In this document: positions 54,186 through 63,892 of the stretch, in pieces
How the letters are laid out: every line of letters starts with the position of its first letter
Position numbering within the stretch: the first letter of the stretch is position 1
From: Hwangdonia lutea
GTDB taxonomy: Bacteria; Bacteroidota; Bacteroidia; Flavobacteriales; Flavobacteriaceae
Assembly: GCF_032814565.1 (NCBI RefSeq)
Contig: NZ_CP136521.1
Span: 496,001 to 560,000, forward strand
DNA: 64,000 bases
Direction of reading: 5' to 3'
The notes under the pieces: model-generated
What the model was told of the DNA's origin: nothing
What the model saw: only the letters and a program-made list of their open reading frames with translations
The model's database searches: none
Translations under genes and position numbers: made by a program

Positions 54186-56960
54186 TTAAAAATGAAATCT
54201 GCTTTCTCTTACTTCTCCTTTTTTACCCAAACTGTTAAATTTCCAACTAAAACTTAGCATAAAATATTGTTGCAAAACGGTACTTTGTGAGTCTTGTATG
54301 TAGTTTTCGGTGGCGATTCGTCTGGCATTGGTGTTTTGGTTTAGTAAATCGTAAGCCTTTAAGGTTAGGGTTGCGCTGTCTTTCATAAACGAATAGGCCA
54401 AAGTCGAATTCCAAAACCAAGCGCTTTTTTGAAATCCATCGGCTATATTGGGATTATAATTAAAGTTTACATTATTTCGCCACTCGAAGTTTTTGGGCAA
54501 GAAAAAACCAGTGACAACATTTAAGTTGTGGTAAACAAAACTCCTATCATTAAAAGCATCGATATCATATCTATTTTTTGTGAATTGCAACCTGTAGCGT
54601 GGTCTAATTTCCAACAAATCTTTAACCGTAAGCTCAAAATTCACACTTGGCCCTATATTATTAACCCTACTACTATATTTAACTCCGTTATTAAAATTAA
54701 TGTTCTTGCTTAACCCTATTGATGAGCCAAAACCAAACTTTATTGAGGTTAAAGAGTCTATTTTCACCTTTTTATTATACCATATACTAGAATTGATATT
54801 GTGGTTGCCATTTACATTCTCAAAAGTTGTATTACGTACTAAATCCTCATTTATAATTGATTTAGAAACCACTTGATTATTTCTAAAATTACCACGAACA
54901 TAACCGTAAAACCCAGTGCCTTTATTAAAATCGAAAGCATTGAAGTTAACATTAAACCTATGGTCTATACCTGTTTTTAAATTAGGATTACCAACTACTG
55001 TATTTAAAGGATTAGACACATCTTGAAAAGGTTGTAATTGCCTTAAACTGGGTACGCTATTTCTTAACCTATAACCGGCTCTAAATGATGCTTTTGGACT
55101 AAATCGGTATCGTATAGTTGATGAAAGCTGTAAATTATTAAAGTCTCTTTTTAGGTCTAAATCAGATCTTAAAAAATCTTGGTTTTCTAAAGTTCGTAAC
55201 ACATAATCGGTCTCTATTTCTGCAAACAGCTTGTCTTTTCTATAAGATAATTCCAAACCAAAGGTATTGTTATCATCAATATATTTAAAGTTGGTGCTCA
55301 AATCCTTATTAAAGGTATTGTAATCCTGTTCTACTTCGTCAAAATCAAAAGTGCTTCTTATATTTTCTTGCTTGTTTCTGTTGTAACGGTAACTAAAATC
55401 CAATGCTAATTTTTTGCCCAAAATAGGTTGCCTGTAAGTAATTCCTGTTGAAACGTTGCTAGAGTGGTTTTCGCCATCAGTAAATTGCTTTCTTATAATA
55501 TCGTTTGGCGTGGCGCCATAAATATTGGTTTCAGAATCTAAAAAATCATCGGTCTCCGTAATGTTGTTTCGGTTATTGAAATAGAGTCTTAGAAACGAAC
55601 CTTTGCTCCCAAAACGCTTGGTTAAATTAACATTGTTGCTAAAGTTTTTAGCTGTATTTTCAACAAAAGAAGACGATTCGGATTCATTAATCAATACCCT
55701 ATCAATATCTCTTGAGGTTTCGTCTCTTGACGATATATTTTCACTTTTTGTGAAGTTAAATGAGGGTTTCACATTGATATATAATGTAGAATCTATTTTA
55801 AATTCCAGCTCGGTATTGGCCCTGTGGCTATCGGTTGAGTTTGAAGAACTTGAATTTGAATCGGTAAAATATCGGGTATCGGGCAGAATATTTTCGCGTT
55901 GGGTTGAAGAGGTATTCTCCGATTCGCTACCCGAGTAAAAATAGCTTCCCGAAACATCGGTTTTTTCGCCTATTTTATCGGCATAATTTAGTCCCGAAGT
56001 TCTGGAGGTTGTAATGCCTTGACCGCCACCAAAGGAACGCCCATCAATTGCAAAAGAACCATCGCCACTAATATTTATTCGATTACCGCCGCCAAACATT
56101 TTTCTAATTTCACCAAAGCTAAATCCAGCCGAATTAATATTATTGCCACCAGAAAGCAGGCTAATACGCCTATCGTTATCAAAATAATTAAACATACCAG
56201 CAAATTCGTAGCGTTCATCAGTCCCGGCACCCGCCGCCAAACGACCAAAAACCCCTTTATTGTTTTCTTTTTTAATGGTTAGGTTTATGGTTTTGTTTTC
56301 GCCATCGCTTTCTTTTCCTGCAAAAGCATCAGCCTTGGACTTTGTATCGGTTATCTGTACTTTTTCAATAATTTCTTTAGTCAAATTTCGGGTTGTAATG
56401 GTGGGATCGTTTCCAAAAAAGGGCTTTCCGTTTACCAATATTTTATTAACTTCCTTACCGTTTACTGTTATCTTTCCAGCTTCGTCAATCTCAACTCCCG
56501 GAAGTTTCTTTAACAAATCCTCAACATTGGCATCTTTTTTTGTTTTAAAAGATTTTACATTAAACTCCAAAGTATCTTTTTTAATAGTTATTGGCGGGGT
56601 AGATTTAACAATTACCTCATCTAACGCATTATCATCTACCATCATATTAATGGTTCCTAGCTTAATGTCTTCTTTGTTTATGTTAATCGATTTGTTTATT
56701 GTTTTATAACCAACGTACGACACTAAAAGATTCAGCTTTTCATCGTAAGTTTTTCCCTCTAAAGTAAATTCACCGTTTTTATCTGAAATGGTATAGGTAA
56801 CCAACGCACTATCCTTAACGCGCTGCAAATAAACCGTTGCCGATTCTAATTGGGATTTGTTGAATTCGTCAATTACAGTTCCAGAAATATTAAAAGGTTT
56901 AGATTGCGAAAATGACAAGAAAGTGTTCGATAACACTAAAAATAAAATGATGTGTCTCAT
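54186..56960 (-). CDS. Outer-membrane beta-barrel protein with carboxypeptidase-like and TonB-plug-like domains
   Basis: 924 residues. After a signal peptide (1-18) comes a CarboxypepD_reg-like domain (about 22-105, FNISGTVIDEFNKSQLESAT), a plug-like region (about 130-215, VEDLLKKLPGVEIDEAGKIT and TRNLTKEIIEKVQITDTKSK) and a large barrel of the OMP_b-brl_3 type ending in Phe. It belongs to the flavobacterial outer-membrane beta-barrel family that resembles SusC but lacks an adjacent SusD. Ligand unknown. It is monocistronic. Confidence 0.88.
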   Translation of the reverse strand: MRHIILFLVLSNTFLSFSQSKPFNISGTVIDEFNKSQLESATVYLQRVKDSALVTYTISDKNGEFTLEGKTYDEKLNLLVSYVGYKTINKSININKEDIKLGTINMMVDDNALDEVIVKSTPPITIKKDTLEFNVKSFKTKKDANVEDLLKKLPGVEIDEAGKITVNGKEVNKILVNGKPFFGNDPTITTRNLTKEIIEKVQITDTKSKADAFAGKESDGENKTINLTIKKENNKGVFGRLAAGAGTDERYEFAGMFNYFDNDRRISLLSGGNNINSAGFSFGEIRKMFGGGNRINISGDGSFAIDGRSFGGGQGITTSRTSGLNYADKIGEKTDVSGSYFYSGSESENTSSTQRENILPDTRYFTDSNSSSSNSTDSHRANTELEFKIDSTLYINVKPSFNFTKSENISSRDETSRDIDRVLINESESSSFVENTAKNFSNNVNLTKRFGSKGSFLRLYFNNRNNITETDDFLDSETNIYGATPNDIIRKQFTDGENHSSNVSTGITYRQPILGKKLALDFSYRYNRNKQENIRSTFDFDEVEQDYNTFNKDLSTNFKYIDDNNTFGLELSYRKDKLFAEIETDYVLRTLENQDFLRSDLDLKRDFNNLQLSSTIRYRFSPKASFRAGYRLRNSVPSLRQLQPFQDVSNPLNTVVGNPNLKTGIDHRFNVNFNAFDFNKGTGFYGYVRGNFRNNQVVSKSIINEDLVRNTTFENVNGNHNINSSIWYNKKVKIDSLTSIKFGFGSSIGLSKNINFNNGVKYSSRVNNIGPSVNFELTVKDLLEIRPRYRLQFTKNRYDIDAFNDRSFVYHNLNVVTGFFLPKNFEWRNNVNFNYNPNIADGFQKSAWFWNSTLAYSFMKDSATLTLKAYDLLNQNTNARRIATENYIQDSQSTVLQQYFMLSFSWKFNSLGKKGEVRESRFHF

Positions 56961-57127
56961 TAAAAAATTGATTGATGATTAGTATGTTTTTCTTATTTAA
57001 ACTCTATACCAACCCAATTGAAACGATAATTTATTCTGATAGTGATTTAAATAAAATTTAAAGGCCAAGTTAAGCAACAAACGTATGACTATTCTTAAAT
57101 AAAACTTAAAAATTTAATAAGAAAATG

Positions 57128-58432
57128 TTATTTTTTCCGCATATAAACACTAATAGGAACGCCCCTAAAATCGAAATGCTCGCGTAATTTATTTTCAAGA
57201 AAACGCTTATAGGCATCTTTTACATACTGAGGTAAATTACAGAAAAATGCAAATTGCGGTTGCGGTGTTGGCAATTGCATGATGTATTTAATTTTTACAA
57301 ATTTTGCTTTGTATGCTGGTGGCGGATAGTTTTCTATAATAGGTAAAAGCACCTCATTCAACTGGCTTGTTTTAATGCGTTTAGTACGGTTTTTATAAAC
57401 CTCAACGGCAGTTTCAATAGCTTTAAAAATACGCTGTTTGGTAAGTGCAGAAATAAAAACAATGGGCACATCGGTAAAAGGCTCCATTTGTTTTCTGATG
57501 GTTTTTTCGAATTCTTTCATCGATTTATGGTCTTTTTCAACCAAATCCCATTTATTAACCAAAACCACAATACCTTTTCTGTTGCGCTCTGCCAGCCAAA
57601 AAATGTTTTGTACTTGTCCGTCAAAACCTCTCGTGGCATCTAAAACCAACAAACATACATCGGCATGCTCGATAGCGCGCACACTACGCATCACCGAGTA
57701 AAATTCCAAATCTTCTTTTACTTTAGATTTTCTGCGAATTCCTGCCGTATCAACCAAATTAAACTCAAAACCAAAGCGGTTATATTTTGTATCAATAGCA
57801 TCACGAGTAGTACCTGCAATGTCAGTTACGATATATCTATCTTCTCCAATTAATGCGTTTATAAAAGATGATTTCCCTGCATTTGGTCGACCAACTACGG
57901 CAAATCTTGGCAAGGTTTCTTCTTCCTTTTCTTCATTTTCCGGTAAAGCTTCAACCAAAGCATCCAAAAGCTCGCCCGTTCCGCTACCATTGATACTGGC
58001 AATGGTGTAATATTCACCCAAACCTAAGGCATAAAACTCCACGGCATCTTCAGCTCGTTTCGCATTATCAACCTTATTAACCACCAAAAAAACGGGTTTG
58101 TTAACTTTACGCAACAGTTTGGCAACGTCTTCATCCATACCCGTAACACCCGATTCTACATCAACCATAAAAATGATAGCATCGGCTTCATCAATGGCCA
58201 ACTCTACTTGTTTATCAATTTCAGCTTCAAAAACATCATCACTTCCCAAAACATAACCACCCGTATCGATAAGCGAAAACTCCTTACCGTTCCAATCACT
58301 TTTACCGTAATGGCGATCTCGGGTTACGCCACTTACGGCATCTACAATGGCTTCGCGCCGCTGAATTAAACGATTAAAAAACGTTGATTTTCCTACATTG
58401 GGGCGACCTACTATGGCTACTATATTACTCAT
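57128..58432 (-). CDS. der: Ribosome assembly GTPase Der (EngA)
   Basis: 434 residues with two tandem GTPase domains: first P-loop GRPNVGKST at 8-16 and DTGG; second P-loop GRPNAGKSS near 181 and DTAGI; NKVD and NKWD as the two G4 motifs; then the C-terminal KH-like domain. This double-GTPase layout is unique to Der, which works in 50S subunit assembly. The length is typical. Confidence 0.98.
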   Translation of the reverse strand: MSNIVAIVGRPNVGKSTFFNRLIQRREAIVDAVSGVTRDRHYGKSDWNGKEFSLIDTGGYVLGSDDVFEAEIDKQVELAIDEADAIIFMVDVESGVTGMDEDVAKLLRKVNKPVFLVVNKVDNAKRAEDAVEFYALGLGEYYTIASINGSGTGELLDALVEALPENEEKEEETLPRFAVVGRPNAGKSSFINALIGEDRYIVTDIAGTTRDAIDTKYNRFGFEFNLVDTAGIRRKSKVKEDLEFYSVMRSVRAIEHADVCLLVLDATRGFDGQVQNIFWLAERNRKGIVVLVNKWDLVEKDHKSMKEFEKTIRKQMEPFTDVPIVFISALTKQRIFKAIETAVEVYKNRTKRIKTSQLNEVLLPIIENYPPPAYKAKFVKIKYIMQLPTPQPQFAFFCNLPQYVKDAYKRFLENKLREHFDFRGVPISVYMRKK

Positions 58433-58490
58433 GCTTTTTACTTCTATAACAGTCTAAAACTGAATTTTATATCTCTTTTGAAATATTTTG

Positions 58491-58498
58491 CAAAAATA
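58491..58498 (-). promoter_or_regulatory. -7 box of der
   Basis: On the minus strand TATTTTTG; the -33 region (TTG 16 nt upstream) is only fair. The leader to the ATG at 58432 is about 58 nt. Confidence 0.4.
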
Positions 58499-58596
58499 GG
58501 AAATATACCCAATGCAACACGGTTTTTAAGTAAAGAATAAAAAGGAATTATATTTTAAAGAAAAAAATATTACTTTTCTAAAATTAAAAATGAAGC

Positions 58597-59118
58597 ATGC
58601 CGGTAAATAATGAAATTGTTTTACGTCCGCGATTTAAAATGAATTTAAATCAAAATAACGAAAGGCTTTTAAAGGCTTTTGAAGATGCTAAAACCACACA
58701 AAAAGAGTTTATAATTAGCAGGATTGACGATCACGTATTTATTAAACTACCCAAAGCAAAACAACAGTTTTGGTCGCCGCAATTACATTTGGAAATAAAT
58801 GAAGTTAAAGATAGCTCCAGCAAATTACACGGTTTGTTTGGACCTAATCCTACGGTTTGGACCATGTTTATGTTTTTACATTTTATGGTGGCAGGTTTAT
58901 TTATTGCTTTCGGAATTTGGGCCTATACCAATTGGAATTTAGAGCACGATTACGCGATACAATTAAGCCTTATGTTTTTAATGGTTATTGTTTGGTTTGC
59001 CCTTTATTTTGCCGGTAGTATAGGGAAAGCATCGAGCAAAAATGAGATGCACGATTTATATGATTTTATGAATAGGGTTTTAGAAGAAAATGGGGTTGAC
59101 CTAAACCAGAATCCCTAA
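58597..59118 (+). CDS. Two-helix membrane protein, unknown
   Basis: 173 residues with a soluble N-terminal part (1-80; LLKAFEDAKTTQKEFIISRI) and two TM helices (about 89-110 and 121-144). I have seen very similar unnamed flavobacterial proteins of this size, but no function is known to me. It lies between der and era and converges with era. Confidence 0.65.
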   Translation: MPVNNEIVLRPRFKMNLNQNNERLLKAFEDAKTTQKEFIISRIDDHVFIKLPKAKQQFWSPQLHLEINEVKDSSSKLHGLFGPNPTVWTMFMFLHFMVAGLFIAFGIWAYTNWNLEHDYAIQLSLMFLMVIVWFALYFAGSIGKASSKNEMHDLYDFMNRVLEENGVDLNQNP

Positions 59119-59173
59119 AAATATAAAACAAGTTATTTTACAGGTTATTTTGAAAAATTTTGAGATTTATTAT

Positions 59174-60055
59174 TTAGCTATTATAACCAAAACGTTTCAG
59201 TTGGTTTTGGTTGCTGCGCCAGTTTTTATTCACTTTTACATACAACTCCAAATGGATTTGCTTACCAAAAAACTTTTCTAAATCTTTTCGGGCTTCAACA
59301 CCCACGCGTTTTATGGCCGACCCTTTATGCCCAATTATGATGCCCTTTTGGGTGTCGCGCTCTACCATAATAACAGAACGGATACGGATGATGTTTTCTT
59401 CCTCAAAAAACTCCTCGGTTTCTATTTCAACCGCATAAGGAATTTCCTTTTTGTAATGCATCAAGATTTTTTCGCGAATGGATTCGTTTATAAAAAAACG
59501 TTCTGGTTTATCTGTTAATTGGTCTTTTGGATAAAATGCAGGCGATTCCGGAAGTAGCTCAACAATACGATTAAACACTTCTTTTACATTAAAACCTTCT
59601 AAAGCCGAAATAGGAAAAATCTCGGCATTGGGTACTTTTTCCGTCCAAAGCTGTACTTGGGCTTCCAATTGTTGTTGGTCGCTTTTATCAATTTTATTTA
59701 ATAGTAATAAAACGGGGATTTTCGAGTTTTTAATTTTCTTAAAAAAAACCTCGTCTTTTAATTCTTGTTCACCAATTTCAACCATGTAGAGTAAAATATC
59801 GGCATCTTCAAAAGCCGATTTAACAAAGCTCATCATAGATTCTTGCAACTCGTAGGCCGGTTTTATAATACCGGGCGTATCGCTAAATAACACCTGAAAA
59901 TCATCGCCGTTTACAATACCCAAAATACGGTGTCGTGTGGTTTGTGCCTTGGATGTGATTATCGACAATTTCTCGCCAACAAAGGCATTCATCAAGGTAG
60001 ACTTTCCCACATTTGGGTTGCCAATTATATTTACAAAACCTGCTTTGTGGCTCAT
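59174..60055 (-). CDS. era: GTPase Era
   Basis: 293 residues from the ATG at 60055, supported by the promoter at 60079-60109; an in-frame start at 60142 would lie upstream of it. P-loop GNPNVGKST near residue 11, DTPG, NKID, and a C-terminal KH domain with GHKGSAIKRVGVEARKDL. Era binds 16S rRNA during 30S maturation. Confidence 0.98.
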   Translation of the reverse strand: MSHKAGFVNIIGNPNVGKSTLMNAFVGEKLSIITSKAQTTRHRILGIVNGDDFQVLFSDTPGIIKPAYELQESMMSFVKSAFEDADILLYMVEIGEQELKDEVFFKKIKNSKIPVLLLLNKIDKSDQQQLEAQVQLWTEKVPNAEIFPISALEGFNVKEVFNRIVELLPESPAFYPKDQLTDKPERFFINESIREKILMHYKKEIPYAVEIETEEFFEEENIIRIRSVIMVERDTQKGIIIGHKGSAIKRVGVEARKDLEKFFGKQIHLELYVKVNKNWRSNQNQLKRFGYNS

Positions 60056-60078
60056 ATTTTTATTAATTTTTAATAATG

Positions 60079-60109
60079 CAAAGTTACAACCTTGGTTTGT
60101 AAATTCAAT
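60079..60109 (-). promoter_or_regulatory. Promoter of era
   Basis: On the minus strand ATTG, 19-nt spacer, TAACTTTG, a perfect -7 box at 60079-60086. The leader to the ATG at 60055 is about 20 nt. Confidence 0.6.
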
Positions 60110-60207
60110 ATCTATTTTTTTATAAACAAAATCTAAATCCATTAAAATAGGGTTAAAATCTTTTTTGTAATTTTAAAAGCACAAGCTATTATCTGATAAA
60201 AATCATG

Positions 60208-60236
60208 TTTACAAAACATTTAGATTATTAATTTTG
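60208..60236 (+). promoter_or_regulatory. Promoter of the 47-residue peptide gene
   Basis: TTTA at 60208-60211, 17-nt spacer, TAATTTTG, a perfect -7 box at 60229-60236. The leader to the ATG at 60252 is about 12 nt. Confidence 0.5.
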
Positions 60237-60251
60237 TTTAAAATTTTAATT

Positions 60252-60395
60252 ATGATAACTCAAACTATTGCACTTTACAACTGGACCAACGGCGTAGTAA
60301 TGATTGCTATTTTTGGTCTTGTTTGCCTTACTTTAGTAGGAATACTTATCAATTTTATGATGAGTGGCAAGAAAAAAGACAATACTGAAGACTAA
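60252..60395 (+). CDS. 47-residue single-helix membrane protein
   Basis: A short open frame reads MITQTIALYNWTNGVVMIAI, continues through a hydrophobic helix (about 14-36) and ends in a charged tail with GKKKDNTED. It has a perfect -7 box upstream and a terminator downstream. These signals and the protein-like helix plus basic/acidic tail support a real gene. I know no family. Confidence 0.6.
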   Translation: MITQTIALYNWTNGVVMIAIFGLVCLTLVGILINFMMSGKKKDNTED

Positions 60396-60426
60396 AAAAG
60401 TCGTTTAAATAGTTTTAAACGACCTT
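60396..60426. terminator. Terminator after the 47-residue gene
   Basis: GTCGTTTAAA and TTTAAACGAC form a perfect 10-bp stem with a TAGT loop (60400-60423), flanked by AAAA and CTTT. It lies between converging genes and may serve both. Confidence 0.75.
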
Positions 60427-60456
60427 TAACAAAACAACAAACTATTAAGTGGGGTT

Positions 60457-61806
60457 TTACTGTATTTTTGGTGTTTCTAAAGCAGAAAAATCAATTAGCG
60501 GAGCAACATTGTTTGGCTCTCGAGTTACCTGTACATCAAAAGCTTTGTTATTACTAAAGAATCCACAATTTCTTAAATAAAACCTATTGCCATTGGCACC
60601 GCCATCGTAATCAAACCGTACACCGTTTCTGGCCGTTGCATCGGCAGTGTATTTCGCCGATGTAAGTTCGGTCCAATCTCCATTGGTGTCGTAAATCCAT
60701 TGGTTATCAAAATTCACTTCTCTTTCAATGTATCCACTGTTAGGCTCAAAATTCTCTAAAAACGAATAGGTACGTGTGATATGCTTATCCTTGGTTTTTG
60801 GTTTTCTAAAACTAGCGATAAGTTTCCAATCACCAACCTCGGGCGCATAAAAATAAGCTGTATAATCGATAGAGTTTTCAACTTTCGATTCGCCCTTTAA
60901 CAAAAACTTATATGTTGTTTCTGCTTTCCAATCAAACACCATATAGCTTTGTGCTCCAGAACCTTCATTACCAAACTCACCCACATGAACGCCAGAGCCA
61001 TTCCCTAAGGGTATTACTTTGTATTCTTTTGGGATTTGTTTAGGATCTTGGGTATTAAACGCACTCCATACCGAAAATAATATGCGGCGTTCTGTTTTTG
61101 AGTTTACTTGCATACCAAAATAGCCATTTGAGAAACCATTGGCCATATAATACGACCCAATAACATCGTTATTTTTAGGTACGGTAATTTCGTTGTAAAA
61201 CCAAGTGATATCTTTCCCTTTTGGCTCTTTATAACCTAAATGAACCGAAGGACCGCGTCTACCAAAATAAAAATTAGATTCTTTTTTTATAAACGATAAT
61301 TCGTTAGTTGCCATACCTCCAATTTTAACACTAAGGAGTTTAGCAATTTCATTTCCTTTTTTAGAAATGCCCTGAACATCGACAAAATGATATCCGGTTG
61401 ATCCGATCTCAAATTCGTCTATATAAATGTCACTATACTCGGTATTGGAGATATTAACCTCTTTACTTTTACCTCCAACAGTTACTTTTATACGAGAATT
61501 GCCGTCTATTGTTTTAATGCGCAAGCCTACATCGATTTTCCCGGTTTGATTGGCATAGAAATAAGTACGAATAACATCGTTGAAATCTGTCCAGTTTTCA
61601 ACACCATTTTTCGAAATACTTTTGTTTTTATACAAGTCGTTAATTATCCATGTATTACCTGCTACTGGTATTGTAGTTGTAAAGTCAACGGTTTTATTTG
61701 TTGTTGAATTATTTGAATTTACACATGATGTAATGATGAATTGAATACATAAAATAGAAACTAAAAGTCCCCTTTGTATGCCGCTTTGCTTATTAATAAT
61801 CTTCAT
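60457..61806 (-). CDS. DUF5077/DUF3472 lipoprotein
   Basis: 449 residues with lipobox ITSC (Cys28). The N-terminal part (about 42-165) has a DUF5077-like beta sandwich (VAGNTWIINDLYKN); DUF3472 follows (about 175-360) with FYNEITVPKNNDVIGSYYMA and GSGVHVGEFGNEGSGAQSYM. Both domains recur in Bacteroidetes surface and polysaccharide-related proteins but no activity is established. It starts 1 nt after the stop of the 444-residue gene, so it is tightly coupled. Confidence 0.82.
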   Translation of the reverse strand: MKIINKQSGIQRGLLVSILCIQFIITSCVNSNNSTTNKTVDFTTTIPVAGNTWIINDLYKNKSISKNGVENWTDFNDVIRTYFYANQTGKIDVGLRIKTIDGNSRIKVTVGGKSKEVNISNTEYSDIYIDEFEIGSTGYHFVDVQGISKKGNEIAKLLSVKIGGMATNELSFIKKESNFYFGRRGPSVHLGYKEPKGKDITWFYNEITVPKNNDVIGSYYMANGFSNGYFGMQVNSKTERRILFSVWSAFNTQDPKQIPKEYKVIPLGNGSGVHVGEFGNEGSGAQSYMVFDWKAETTYKFLLKGESKVENSIDYTAYFYAPEVGDWKLIASFRKPKTKDKHITRTYSFLENFEPNSGYIEREVNFDNQWIYDTNGDWTELTSAKYTADATARNGVRFDYDGGANGNRFYLRNCGFFSNNKAFDVQVTREPNNVAPLIDFSALETPKIQ

Positions 61807-61807
61807 T

Positions 61808-63142
61808 TTAAAATGGAACTTTAACTATTACCGTATCGCCTTTTCCGTTTTCGTCTGTTATGCTTTGTATAGTCCACAAATCTTTTAGGTTATCGCCATC
61901 AATAATGCTACCGCTATAATCGCCCCACGACACACCGTCGGTAAACCCTTGTCCTTCACCTAAACTTATAATTTCGCGTAAAGTATTTTTTGGGTCTTTT
62001 GCCTTACGGAATGCCAATCTTGGACTAATAAACATGTTTTCGTTGGTTTCTTGAAAACCTACAAGCACATCATTTTTTTTATTAACTGCTATTGTAGTCT
62101 GAATGTAATTAGAGGTTTCGCTACTAATTAAACCGGTTTGCACAATGGTGCCATCTGTTTTTACTTGATGCCATTGAACCGCTGCTCTATCGTTAATATT
62201 TATGGTATGTGAAAACCAAATAAAGCCATTTTGTAAAACTAAATTCTTTGGATTTCTGTCGCCTGAAGATGTTAGCTGACTAGTGTTTTTTTGAGGTGAT
62301 TTGGGCGGCCATCCAAAATTTTCCAATCGTTTTGGTGTTTTAGCAACCACCTCGCAAATGGGAGAACCGTCTTTGGCTTCTATTATTCGTTTTATAATAA
62401 AACCTCCGTTTCTTGTTATTTCAAAAAAGTACAAATCATCGGTTTTATCTTGAGTAGCCACCGGATGTCCTAAACTACCCGGAAAATGATATACCGTAGC
62501 GGGTTTACCGGATTTTGCATCTTCCATTTTTAAAACAAATGTGCGCTCTTCACCTCCTGGAAACGAGTATCCAATCCATTTTCTACTATAGCTAATGCCA
62601 CCACCATCTACACCGTTTGGTGCTGGTACAGGGTAAGTGTTCCAAGCACCTGTAGGGTCTTTGGTTTCGGAGATTGAAATATTTACGGGTTTCTTTTTTT
62701 CCTTATCCCACGGATTCCATAAATTGAAACCAAATATTTTATTATGTGGGTCGAAGAAAAGTTTTGGATCTATACCGTTATTAAAACACGATTGCGAGAC
62801 CCCTTGAATAAAGTTTCCTTTTTTATCGTATATAATTAAACCGCTATTTGTACCGTGCAATACGTAACCACCGCCCACTGCTATTTGCGGATCGACTTGT
62901 CTGTTTCCGTCCATAGAGCCATCAAATGCTAAATAACCCGATACTTTCCTGGGGTTTCCGCCTTGGTTCCGCTCTTTGCATTCATCACCGTAATTAATTT
63001 TAAAGGCTGTTTTATGTATGGGCGCAATCACCTCTGTACGTGTAGGTTTTATATAGGAATTATTTTGTGCAAATACGAAGGGGTTGGTTATAAGTACCGC
63101 CGCAAATAAGCCTAAAAAGATAAAAATCTTATTTTTTGTCAT
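61808..63142 (-). CDS. Secreted protein, propeller-like, unknown
   Basis: 444 residues with a Sec signal (cleavage near FVFAQ, about 26). The body has repeated aromatic-Gly-Asp patterns such as FDGSMDGNRQVDPQIAVGGG and WVxNPWD-like FGFNLWNPWDKEK, suggesting a beta-propeller, and ends near the sequence SWGDYSGSIIDGDNLKDLW. I know such unnamed secreted proteins in marine flavobacteria. It is coupled to its neighbours: 15 nt after the FN3-like lipoprotein and 1 nt before the DUF3472 gene. Confidence 0.7.
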   Translation of the reverse strand: MTKNKIFIFLGLFAAVLITNPFVFAQNNSYIKPTRTEVIAPIHKTAFKINYGDECKERNQGGNPRKVSGYLAFDGSMDGNRQVDPQIAVGGGYVLHGTNSGLIIYDKKGNFIQGVSQSCFNNGIDPKLFFDPHNKIFGFNLWNPWDKEKKKPVNISISETKDPTGAWNTYPVPAPNGVDGGGISYSRKWIGYSFPGGEERTFVLKMEDAKSGKPATVYHFPGSLGHPVATQDKTDDLYFFEITRNGGFIIKRIIEAKDGSPICEVVAKTPKRLENFGWPPKSPQKNTSQLTSSGDRNPKNLVLQNGFIWFSHTININDRAAVQWHQVKTDGTIVQTGLISSETSNYIQTTIAVNKKNDVLVGFQETNENMFISPRLAFRKAKDPKNTLREIISLGEGQGFTDGVSWGDYSGSIIDGDNLKDLWTIQSITDENGKGDTVIVKVPF

Positions 63143-63157
63143 TTTATTTAATATGTG

Positions 63158-63892
63158 TTAAATTCCATTAAAGCTGAATATTTCGGAATAAGACACATTG
63201 CCCTGGCTATCTTTTGTTGTGACGCTCCAGTAATACGTTTTATTGGCTTCAACAGTTATGTTATTTAAAGTTGTTCCTGTAACCTCTGTTTGAAACTCAG
63301 CTGGCGGGTTTACCTCTCCAAAGTTTACATTGTAATTTTCAATATCGTTATCCACATCGCTTGCTGTCCATTCTAAAGTGATAATACCATTAGTAACGTT
63401 TGTACCACTAATAGGGGATACTGCTTCTGCAGGAAATGGTGCATACGATGACACACCTTCGCCGGCATTAAAAAATTTCCAAGTGGCACTTGTACCCGTT
63501 TTTGAAGTTTTATTTGACCTGGACACGATATACCAAGAGTACGGATTGCCTCTTTTTAATTTTACAGCATAATTGTTTTCTGAAGTAGAATAGCTAGTAA
63601 CCGTTCCTGTAATCAAATCCTTTACCTGTAAATTATAGCTATCAGTATGTTTACTTGCATTCCATTGAAAATTAATAGTGCTTTCAGTTGCATTATTTAT
63701 TGTGCCCTCTGTACATTCGCTATTTGCCTCGGGAAACACTAATGTAGCTGCTGTTGGCTCTTTAATTTCTTTTACAGGATCTATTGGTGCATCGCCTCCG
63801 TCACCTGAACTGCAAGCTGAAATAAGACAAAATATGAACAAAACTCGTGTATTTGCTATTTGCGTAAACAAACTCTTTTTTAATGGTTTCAT
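63158..63892 (-). CDS. Lipoprotein with two fibronectin III-like domains
   Basis: 244 residues with lipobox LISAC (Cys27). Two beta-sandwich units at about 50-145 and 160-242 have the FN3 pattern: INFQWNASKHTDSYNLQVKD and ITLEWTASDVDNDIENYNVN, with NKTYYWSVTTKD late. It could bind glycans or proteins at the cell surface. Its ATG overlaps the TGA of the upstream gene (ATGA at 63889-63892), so it is coupled to it. Confidence 0.8.
   Translation of the reverse strand: MKPLKKSLFTQIANTRVLFIFCLISACSSGDGGDAPIDPVKEIKEPTAATLVFPEANSECTEGTINNATESTINFQWNASKHTDSYNLQVKDLITGTVTSYSTSENNYAVKLKRGNPYSWYIVSRSNKTSKTGTSATWKFFNAGEGVSSYAPFPAEAVSPISGTNVTNGIITLEWTASDVDNDIENYNVNFGEVNPPAEFQTEVTGTTLNNITVEANKTYYWSVTTKDSQGNVSYSEIFSFNGI

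Noticed and set aside
60056-60142. Upstream extension of era
   Set aside because: The promoter at 60079-60109 lies inside it, so a start at 60142 would not be transcribed from it.
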